From contig CANHHI010000112.1 of the NCBI GenBank assembly GCA_947460225.1, forward strand, positions 1 to 5,367: 5,367 nt of DNA, in the 5' to 3' direction. How positions within the stretch are numbered: position 1 is the first letter of the stretch; each line of letters begins with the position of its first letter. This DNA comes from Flavobacteriales bacterium (GTDB lineage: Bacteria; Bacteroidota; Bacteroidia; Flavobacteriales_D; CANHHI01). Of this stretch, positions 1 to 5,367 are shown piece after piece. A program made the translations under genes and the position numbers. The notes beneath the pieces are model-generated. The model saw only the letters and a list, made by a program, of their open reading frames with translations, did no database searches and was not told where the DNA came from.

Positions 1-863
1 ATACCTTTAAATAGTTGATTGGAGTAGCAATTTGGCACCAGGTGGGAGAGGGCGGAGTGGTTGTCCACCAAATTTTTGTTTTTACCCACAAACAAGCCAT
101 ATTGATGCGTTTCGCAGTTTTCGCCTTGCACGGCTATGTTTAAATTGTTGCGCACAATTTGCCCGTCCAAACTCATTACATTGATTTGTAAATGGCTATT
201 TTTAGCCTGTTTGGCGTTCAAACTGTGAATGTGAAAACCAGTTTCTTCTTGTAAAATAGTGAGTTTTAATCGGGCATTTTCCCCAAGCTCCACAAAGCTA
301 AGCACATTGCTCAAATTTTCTTTGGCATCTGCCAAACTTTCAAAGTGCATTAAAATTTCTAGGCTTGCATTTTTTTCTACCACAATCTCAAAGCGTGGAC
401 TTGCCAAATGCGCAGAACCTGCTTGTGTATGGTGTAGTAAAATAGGCGTTTTGATGGCTTTGCTGGCGCAAATTTTTACCCCAGCACTTAAATAAGCCGA
501 GTTTAAAGCATCAAAAAAATGCGCATAATTCAAATCCGCTACTTCCTGCTCTAAAATATTGTGCAAAACCAAACCTTCGGGCAAATCGCTTGGCCATTCT
601 TGGCATAAACCATTGACAAAGCCAAAAAAAACTGCATTTTTCAGCACCTTTTGGGCTTGCACTGCAAAGGTTTGAGGCGTTTGCAAAAGCGTATTTTGCA
701 AGGTTTTTAAATGCGTATATTTCCAGTATTCTTCTTTCGTACTGGGAATTTTCAAATTTTCCAAAGCAAGCAAGGCATTTTGCCTTTCGGCGGATAAACC
801 TTGTGGCAATGGACTTTGTATGATATTTTTTAAAAAGCTATCTTCTAAATGTTGCATATCCAT
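1..863 (-). CDS. sufD: Fe-S cluster assembly protein SufD (C-terminus beyond window)
   Basis: SufD is the SufB-like subunit of the cytosolic SufBC2D complex, which assembles Fe-S clusters and is needed for iron supply to the scaffold. The frame is open from the ATG at 863 to the left edge, giving 287 codons. SufD proteins are usually about 420-450 residues, so roughly the last third is missing. Visible signs are the N-terminal helical region with KEEYWKYTHL (near residues 44-53) and, close to the edge, VDNHSALSHLVPN followed by SNQLFKG, a signature of the SufB/SufD beta-helix core. The conserved C-terminal histidine that pairs with SufB lies outside the window. The start is 3 nt after the sufC stop; a second in-frame ATG at 857 is possible. 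An intact T8 run on the coding strand (624-631) keeps frame here. Identification is secure from the motifs and from the sufB-sufC context. Confidence 0.94.
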   Translation of the reverse strand, partial: MDMQHLEDSFLKNIIQSPLPQGLSAERQNALLALENLKIPSTKEEYWKYTHLKTLQNTLLQTPQTFAVQAQKVLKNAVFFGFVNGLCQEWPSDLPEGLVLHNILEQEVADLNYAHFFDALNSAYLSAGVKICASKAIKTPILLHHTQAGSAHLASPRFEIVVEKNASLEILMHFESLADAKENLSNVLSFVELGENARLKLTILQEETGFHIHSLNAKQAKNSHLQINVMSLDGQIVRNNLNIAVQGENCETHQYGLFVGKNKNLVDNHSALSHLVPNCYSNQLFKG

Positions 864-866
864 GTT

Positions 867-1607
867 TTATGCTTTTAACCAATCGTATCCTTTTTCTTCC
901 AATTCCAAAGCCAAGTTTTTATCACCTGTTTTGACAATTTTCCCATCTTGCAACACGTGTACAAAATCGGGCACGATATAATCCAAAAGCCTTTGGTAGT
1001 GCGTAATCACCACAAAAGCATTGTCTTTGTTTCGGAGTTGATTCACCCCAGCAGCCACCACACGCAAAGCGTCAATATCTAGCCCAGAGTCCGTTTCATC
1101 TAAAATACAAAGGCTTGGATTGAGCACCGCCATTTGAAAAATTTCATTTTTCTTTTTTTCGCCACCCGAAAAACCCTCGTTCAAAGAACGAGACAAAAAG
1201 GCGGTATCCAATTGCACCATTTTGGCTTTTTCACGCACCAAAGCCATAAAATCTTTGGCGTTCATGGGTTCTAAACCTTCATGTACACGCTTTGCATTTA
1301 AAGCCGTGCGCAAAAAGTTTACATTAGAAACCCCCGGAATTTCAATGGGATACTGAAAAGCCAAAAACACCCCTTCTCGGGCACGCTCCTCAATTTCCAG
1401 TTCTAACAAGTTTTTACCCTTGAAATCAATGCTGCCCTCAGTAACTTCGTAACTTTCTTTGCCCGCCAAAACAGAGGCAAGCGTACTTTTTCCTGCGCCA
1501 TTGGGTCCCATGATGGCATGAATTTCCCCAGCTTTTACAGTTAAGTTTAAGCCTTTTAAAATAGGCTTTTCTTGAATATTGGCGTGTAGATTTTCTATTT
1601 TTAGCAT
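867..1607 (-). CDS. sufC: Fe-S cluster assembly ATPase SufC
   Basis: SufC is the ABC-type ATPase of the SufBC2D complex. It is soluble, not part of a membrane transporter, and its ATP-driven dimerisation remodels SufB-SufD during cluster assembly. The 246-residue product has the normal SufC length (about 250). All nucleotide-binding motifs are present: Walker A GPNGAGKST (34-42), Q-loop glutamine Q85 in AFQYP, the ABC signature in EGFSGGEKKKNE (144-155), Walker B LCILDETDSGLD (166-177) with catalytic E171, and the switch histidine H203 in ITHYQRLL. The ETDSGLD and ITHYQRLL wording is specific to SufC among ABC proteins. The ATG is 6 nt after the stop of the Yellow-like lipoprotein gene, and sufD follows 3 nt downstream, so all three are probably co-transcribed and translationally coupled. 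No missing residues are seen. Confidence 0.97.
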   Translation of the reverse strand: MLKIENLHANIQEKPILKGLNLTVKAGEIHAIMGPNGAGKSTLASVLAGKESYEVTEGSIDFKGKNLLELEIEERAREGVFLAFQYPIEIPGVSNVNFLRTALNAKRVHEGLEPMNAKDFMALVREKAKMVQLDTAFLSRSLNEGFSGGEKKKNEIFQMAVLNPSLCILDETDSGLDIDALRVVAAGVNQLRNKDNAFVVITHYQRLLDYIVPDFVHVLQDGKIVKTGDKNLALELEEKGYDWLKA

Positions 1608-1613
1608 CTTGTA

Positions 1614-2744
1614 TTAAGATTTTAATTTGATTTTAAACAATTGATAAGGCGTTGTTCTTGTGCTTTTACCTTGATTAAATCTAGGTAAATGATGAATTTG
1701 TGAACAAGCCACGTACAAATAATCACCGTGTATGGCAAAACTATCTGCCCATTGCAAACGCTCGTCTTGCACCAGTACTTTTTTTATTTGGGTAGCTGGA
1801 TTAAACACCACAATGGCATTGTTTTCCAAATCGCCTAGGTAAATATTGCCCTGTGCATCAGTTGCCATGCCATCGCTTGTGGAAATATGTCCCCAATCCT
1901 TGACTTGACTCACTTTAAATTCATCGCAAGTTTCAAATTCTTCCAAACCCAAAAAGTCTGTATGAATACTATACAGTTTATCGTCTGTAAGCGGTTTGAA
2001 AAATAAAGTTTTTCCGTCTGCTGACAAAGTAATCCCGTCACTTTGCACACGAACGGCTTTGTTCTCGCCATTGCGCAAAATATCGCCTTTATTGGGTTTA
2101 AAATGATAGTTGGTGTCCGAAAGCACAAAGTTCGTGCCTTTCAAAAACTCCCGTGTTTCGCCTTTGGCAAAAAACAGTTCGTTGCCATTGACTCTCATGC
2201 TCGTGTCTTTGAGGTTAATCACCACAATACCACCTGTATTGGAATTGGTCAAATAGGCTAAGTTTTTGCGGTAATCAATGCGCACATCGTTGATGTAGCC
2301 ATTTTCTGCCACAATGCCTTGTAAATGGTATTCCTCCAAAACTTGGTTTTTTGTCAAATCAAAGGCAACGAGTTTATAAGATTTATCCACCACTTTGTCC
2401 AAAAAAGGCGCAGCAGGATCCACCACCCACAAAATATTTTTTTCATCTACATAAACTGCTTGCACGCAAACCCATTTTTCTTTGGTGTCCATGCCAAATT
2501 GCCAGTCGTTCCAAGATGCGTCAGGGTAGGGAATGGCTTCGCCACTTTGCAAAACTTCTACCAAAGCGTACTTTTTTTCCGCTTGCCAATAAGGGTAATT
2601 CACAAAAATCCTGCCTTCTTGCGATACTGCAACGCCTGTAAATTGATAGGTATTATCAGCAAAAACAAGTTCCAATTTATCTGTTTGGCAAGCCGTAAAC
2701 ACCCATGCCAAAACGAACCCTAAATATAATTTTTTAATCATCAT
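1614..2744 (-). CDS. Predicted lipoprotein of the major royal jelly protein / Yellow family
   Basis: The 376-residue product begins MMIKK, then a hydrophobic stretch and a lipobox-like FTAC, with the lipidated cysteine at residue 19, so it is probably an exported lipoprotein. The mature part resembles the MRJP/Yellow beta-propeller family: CVQAVYVDEKNILWVVDP (93-110), YINDVRIDYRKNLAYLTNS (150-168), GITLSADGKTLFFKPLTDDKLY (237-258) and, near the end, ERLQWADSFAIHGDYLYVACSQIHHLPRF (328-356). Bacterial members have no settled function; the fold is related to gluconolactonase-type propellers, but no enzyme activity can be assigned here. An upstream in-frame GTG at 2756 overlaps sufB and would place extra residues before the signal peptide, so ATG 2744 (or 2741) is preferred. 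That ATG is one nucleotide after the sufB stop, implying translational coupling. A secreted protein between sufB and sufC is unexpected; no Fe-S motif is evident. Confidence 0.85.
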   Translation of the reverse strand: MMIKKLYLGFVLAWVFTACQTDKLELVFADNTYQFTGVAVSQEGRIFVNYPYWQAEKKYALVEVLQSGEAIPYPDASWNDWQFGMDTKEKWVCVQAVYVDEKNILWVVDPAAPFLDKVVDKSYKLVAFDLTKNQVLEEYHLQGIVAENGYINDVRIDYRKNLAYLTNSNTGGIVVINLKDTSMRVNGNELFFAKGETREFLKGTNFVLSDTNYHFKPNKGDILRNGENKAVRVQSDGITLSADGKTLFFKPLTDDKLYSIHTDFLGLEEFETCDEFKVSQVKDWGHISTSDGMATDAQGNIYLGDLENNAIVVFNPATQIKKVLVQDERLQWADSFAIHGDYLYVACSQIHHLPRFNQGKSTRTTPYQLFKIKLKS

Positions 2745-2745
2745 T

Positions 2746-4201
2746 TTATCCCACACTGCCTTCTAGGCTAATTTCCAATAATTTTTGTGCTTCCACGGCA
2801 AATTCCATCGGCAATTGGTTTAAAACCTCCTTGCAATAACCATTCACAATCAAGCTAATGGCTTTTTCCTCGTCTATACCTCTTTGCAGACAGTAAAAAA
2901 TCTGGTCTTCCCCAATTTTACTGGTTGTAGCTTCGTGTTCCAATTTCGCACTACTATTTTCGCATTCTATGTAAGGAAAAGTATGCGCACCCGAAGTATC
3001 CGTCATCAACAGCGAATCACATTGCGTAAAATTCCTCGCCTTATCTGCATTTTTCCCGATTTTTATCAAGCCACGGTAGGTGTTGTTTGAAAATCCCGCC
3101 GAAATACCTTTGGAAATAATCGTACTTTTGGTATGCTTGCCAATATGTATCATTTTTGTACCCGTATCAGCTTGTTGCCTGTGATTGGTAACCGCTACCG
3201 AGTAAAATTCACCCACACTGTGGTCGCCTTTCAAAATACAAGATGGATACTTCCAAGTGATGGCAGAGCCTGTTTCTACTTGTGTCCAAGATATTTTTGC
3301 CGCTTTTTCGCAAATGCCTCTTTTGGTTACAAAATTATACACCCCGCCCTTGCCATTTTTATCACCAGGATACCAGTTTTGCACCGTAGAATACTTAATT
3401 TCTGCGTGGTCTAGGGCGATAAGTTCAACCACCGCTGCATGCAATTGGTTTTCATCACGCACAGGTGCCGTGCAGCCCTCTAAATAACTTACGTAAGCAT
3501 TTTCATCAGCGATGACCAGCGTGCGTTCAAATTGCCCTGTGCCGCCTTCGTTGATGCGAAAATACGTGGAAAGTTCCATCGGGCAACGCACCCCTTTAGG
3601 AATATAACAAAACGAACCGTCTGTAAAAACTGCCGAATTTAAAGCTGCATAAAAATTATCCGTGCTAGGCACCACACTGCCCAAGTATTTTTTAACCAAT
3701 TCAGGGTGTTCTTGAATGGCTTCGGATATGGCGCAAAAAATAATGCCCAATTCTTTTAATTTTTCTTTAAAAGAGGTCGCCACCGACACAGAATCCATCA
3801 CAAAATCCACCGCCACCTGCGCTGTGCCCGTAAGCCTTTGCTGTTCGTCCATAGAAATACCTAGCTTTCGCATCATTTCTTTCATTTCCGGCTCTACTTC
3901 GTCCCAAGAATTGTATTTTTTTTGGTTTTTGGGCGCAGCATAATAGCTAATGGCTTGAAAATCTGGTTTTTCATATTGCAAATGCGCCCAAGTAGGCTCT
4001 TGCATATTTTGCCAAATTTTAAAAGCCTTTAAGCGGTATTCCAAAAGCCATTCGGGTTCGTTTTTTTTTAGCAGAAATCAAACGAATGGTTTCTTCTGTC
4101 AAGCCTTTTGGGGCTTTGTCCATTTCTATATTGGTTGTAAAACCATATTTATATTCGCTGTTTTCTAAATTTTCAGCGAGTTCTTTTTCTGTATATGCCA
4201 T
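2746..4201 (-). CDS. sufB: Fe-S cluster assembly scaffold SufB, frameshifted at an A9 tract
   Basis: SufB is the scaffold subunit of SufBC2D on which Fe-S clusters are built from sulfur delivered by SufS-SufE. The coding region is split. The first frame runs from ATG 4201 (MAYTEKELAENLE...) and would stop at 4019; the rest is open in another frame down to 2746. Removing one A from the nine-A run at 4069-4061 joins them as ISAKKNEPEWLLEYRLKAF and gives 484 residues, normal for SufB. In that corrected numbering the conserved residues are present: Cys243 in LEGCTAP (equivalent to E. coli Cys254), Cys394 in TQCDS (Cys405) and His422-Glu423 in EHEATTS (Glu434). The C-terminus FAVEAQKLLEISLEGSVG is typical. 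The start is 3 nt after the LysE-type gene. Apart from the single-base shift nothing is degraded, so a sequencing error, a very recent mutation or slippage rescue are all more likely than an old pseudogene. Confidence 0.93.
4061..4069 (-). other. A9 homopolymer tract carrying the sufB +1 frameshift
   Basis: Nine consecutive T on the plus strand read as A9 in the sufB message. With nine A the frame goes ISAKKKRTRMAF and ends at 4019; with eight it reads ISAKKNEPEWLLEYRL and continues into the conserved SufB body. Homopolymers of this length are prone to indel sequencing errors and to slippage by DNA and RNA polymerases. Two 8-nt runs nearby (3916-3923 in sufB and 624-631 in sufD) do not disturb their frames. 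Confidence 0.9.
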
Positions 4202-4204
4202 AAT

Positions 4205-4816
4205 TTAGAATAATAGAATTGTTTTGTACAAGAGTTGAATGCCCAAAAATAGCAAAGCAGTGCCACAAATGCGTTCTACATAAATCAATTTGTTGAGCAA
4301 TTTATCTCGGTAAGTACTAAACGCCAAACATAAGAATGTAAAGCATGAAAAAGTAACAAACATCACCCAAATCCAAGTGCTAAACTTTTGTACGAGTGAA
4401 GTGTCGGCGGTGATAAAATTGCTAAACAAAGCCGCATCAAACACCATGCTTTTGGGGTTAGATGCGCCAATAGACATGCCACTCCAAAAGCCTTTTATTT
4501 TTTTAGAAATGGGTTTTTCCTCCATTTTGAATTTACCTGCCTTAATCATCTGAAAACCAATGTAAGAAAGATAAAATCCACTGAGCGCATAAAAACACAC
4601 ATTAAACCAAAAATGATCCAGCAAAAAGCTAGACAAGCCCAAAAGCACAATTGCGCTCAACATGCCTTCCCCAAAGGCAATGCCTGCATTGAAAGCGAGG
4701 GTTTTCTGAAAGCCATAGCGCAAAAAATAGCGGGTAACACCCACAAAAGAGGGACCAGGCGATAAAACCGCCAAGATTAAAATGCCTGTGAGTTGCCAAA
4801 AATTATCTATAAACAT
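4205..4816 (-). CDS. LysE/RhtB-family exporter (inner-membrane, six-helix)
   Basis: The 203-residue protein is very hydrophobic, with about six predicted membrane segments (roughly residues 7-27, 38-60, 71-92, 113-135, 145-168 and 182-200), and has the usual length of the LysE/RhtB family. The family hallmarks are visible: LSPGPSFVGVTRYFLRYG (18-35) after the first helix and GASNPKSMVFDAALF (117-131) in the middle. Characterised members export amino acids such as lysine, arginine, homoserine, threonine, leucine or cysteine derivatives; the substrate here cannot be read from sequence. It starts 15 nt after the A-type carrier gene and stops 3 nt before sufB, so it is very probably co-transcribed with the suf genes. 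Its position raises the possibility of a link to cysteine or sulfur homeostasis, but that is inference only. A short in-frame ATG at 4831 meets a stop after two codons and is not the start. Confidence 0.87.
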   Translation of the reverse strand: MFIDNFWQLTGILILAVLSPGPSFVGVTRYFLRYGFQKTLAFNAGIAFGEGMLSAIVLLGLSSFLLDHFWFNVCFYALSGFYLSYIGFQMIKAGKFKMEEKPISKKIKGFWSGMSIGASNPKSMVFDAALFSNFITADTSLVQKFSTWIWVMFVTFSCFTFLCLAFSTYRDKLLNKLIYVERICGTALLFLGIQLLYKTILLF

Positions 4817-4831
4817 ATTGTTTTATACCAT

Positions 4832-5155
4832 TTACAACGAAAAACTTTCCCCACAACCACAGGTTCTCTGCGCATTGGGATTAACAAACACAAAACCTTT
4901 GCCATTCAGCCCGCCTTCAAAGTCCAGTGTGGTGCCAACCAAGTACAAAAAACTCAATTTTTCCACCGCTATTTTTACCCCATGCGTCTCAAAAATTTGG
5001 TCACCCTCAGCGGTGTTTTGTTCAAAATTCAGTTTATAGTTCAAACCAGAACACCCTCCACTTTGCACGCTTACTTTGATAAAGTAATTGTCTTTTCCCT
5101 CTTCTTGCATCAAGGCTAGGGCTTTTTGTGCGGCTTTTTCGGTGATTGCTATCAT
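4832..5155 (-). CDS. sufA: A-type Fe-S carrier (SufA/IscA/ErpA family)
   Basis: A-type carriers are small cytosolic proteins that receive Fe-S clusters from the SufBC2D or IscU scaffold and pass them to target apoproteins. The 107-residue product has the family length and all three cluster-binding cysteines: C35 in SGGCSGLNY and C99 and C101 in the C-terminal TCGCGESF. The N-terminal ITEKAAQKALALM and the central LVGTTLDFEGGLNGKGFVFVNPNA also match the family. It is the first gene of the string, and its ATG lies about 28 nt downstream of the expected transcription start of a good Bacteroidota-type promoter. The symbol sufA is given by context; sequence alone does not separate SufA, IscA and ErpA. 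Confidence 0.93.
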   Translation of the reverse strand: MIAITEKAAQKALALMQEEGKDNYFIKVSVQSGGCSGLNYKLNFEQNTAEGDQIFETHGVKIAVEKLSFLYLVGTTLDFEGGLNGKGFVFVNPNAQRTCGCGESFSL

Positions 5156-5187
5156 GTTTCTTATTTAGAAAGAGTTTAAATTGAATG

Positions 5188-5219
5188 CAAAAGTAAAGAT
5201 AAAATCGCTGGTTTGCAAA
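5188..5219 (-). promoter_or_regulatory. Predicted Bacteroidota promoter for the suf string
   Basis: On the minus strand TTTG (5219-5216) is followed after 20 nt by TACTTTTG (5195-5188), matching the -33 TTTG and -7 TAnnTTTG boxes recognised by the Bacteroidota housekeeping sigma factor. Transcription would begin around 5183, leaving a leader of about 28 nt ahead of the sufA ATG at 5155. The leader is A-rich near the start codon and has no clear Shine-Dalgarno sequence, as is usual in this phylum. I see no recognisable IscR- or SufR-type operator. Confidence 0.65.
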
Positions 5220-5253
5220 TAAAAAATATTTTTTTTCTTCGCCAATTTTCTTG

Positions 5254-5261
5254 TAACTTTG
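5254..5261 (+). promoter_or_regulatory. Predicted -7 box for the divergent gene
   Basis: TAACTTTG matches the Bacteroidota -7 consensus TAnnTTTG and lies 24 nt before the ATG at 5286, giving a short leader of roughly 20 nt. The region where a -33 TTTG should sit (about 5230-5235) is a T-run without a G, so only half of the promoter is convincing. Confidence 0.5.
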
Positions 5262-5285
5262 TAGTTCGTTTAGACGCAATTCCCT

Positions 5286-5367
5286 ATGAATAAAATATAT
5301 TTTTGCTTGGTATTTTTCTTGTTTTCTTTGGTTTTTTCGCAAGAAAATACAAAAGAAGACACCGACA
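5286..5367 (+). CDS. 5' end of a divergent gene for an exported protein (function unknown)
   Basis: The ATG at 5286 opens a frame that stays open to the right edge, 27 codons: MNKIYFCLVFFLFSLVFS followed by QENTKEDTD. This looks like a Sec signal peptide: a lysine near the N-terminus, a hydrophobic core, and a likely cleavage site between VFS and QE, the common Ser-Gln junction of exported Bacteroidota proteins. The first mature residues are polar and acidic. The product could be periplasmic or outer-membrane; no domain is visible in the part present. Support comes from the TAnnTTTG box just upstream and the divergent layout with the suf string. Confidence 0.7.
   Translation, partial: MNKIYFCLVFFLFSLVFSQENTKEDTD

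Noticed and set aside
2325..2723. Plus-strand open frame of 132 codons opposite the Yellow-like gene
   Set aside because: It lies wholly antisense to a well-supported coding region, has no family-like sequence and no promoter or start context; the same applies to the other plus-strand frames over sufB, sufD and sufA.
2745..2756. GTG at 2756 as the start of the Yellow-like lipoprotein
   Set aside because: It would overlap the sufB end and put four extra residues before the MMIKK signal peptide; ATG 2744 or 2741 gives a normal lipoprotein signal.
2746..4044. A complete 432-residue SufB starting at a TTG codon at 4044
   Set aside because: The missing N-terminal 52 residues are encoded directly upstream in another frame with clear SufB character, so the TTG is an internal codon of a frameshifted gene and not a true start.
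4019..4201. A separate 60-residue small protein
   Set aside because: Its first 46 residues are the SufB N-terminus; the last residues after the A9 run are out-of-frame translation of SufB.
5221..5234. AT palindrome as a bidirectional terminator
   Set aside because: It has no GC stem and lies between two divergent starts, where no transcript needs to end; it is more simply AT-rich promoter spacer.
5034..5342. Minus-strand frame of 102 codons across the intergenic region
   Set aside because: It runs through both promoters and overlaps sufA in another frame; its composition is low-complexity and it resembles no family I recognise.
1..5367. Mobile element, phage, CRISPR array or defence system
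   Set aside because: No transposase, integrase, direct-repeat array, terminal inverted repeats or RNA gene is seen; apart from the two inserts the content is housekeeping Fe-S assembly.

Overview
The window is most likely from a member of the Bacteroidota. The DNA is AT-rich, the genes lack clear Shine-Dalgarno sequences, and both candidate promoters carry the TAnnTTTG -7 box typical of that phylum. The protein sequences also read like Bacteroidota homologues. I cannot place it below phylum from sequence alone.

Nearly the whole window is one tightly packed minus-strand gene string. In transcription order (right to left) it holds: an A-type Fe-S carrier of the SufA/IscA/ErpA family (5155-4832); a LysE/RhtB-family exporter (4816-4205); sufB (4201-2746), with a +1 frameshift at a nine-A tract; a lipoprotein of the major royal jelly protein/Yellow family (2744-1614); sufC (1607-867); and sufD (863 to beyond base 1, C-terminus missing). 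Gaps between genes are only 15, 3, 1, 6 and 3 nt, and no internal terminator is visible. This suggests a single transcript starting from a well-formed promoter at about 5219-5188.

To the right, a 130-nt intergenic region separates the suf string from a divergent plus-strand gene. Only that gene's signal peptide and first few mature residues (5286-5367) are in the window.

Functionally, SufB, SufC and SufD form the SufBC2D scaffold and ATPase that assembles Fe-S clusters, and the A-type protein carries clusters onward. The cysteine desulfurase (sufS) and sufE that usually accompany them would be expected past the left edge. The two unexpected members are the LysE-type exporter between sufA and sufB, and the secreted Yellow-like lipoprotein between sufB and sufC. 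Neither has a known role in Fe-S assembly. The most notable molecular oddity is the sufB frameshift at the A9 run: it could be a sequencing error, a real mutation, or a site rescued by RNA-polymerase slippage. I see no phage, IS element, CRISPR array, tRNA or rRNA.
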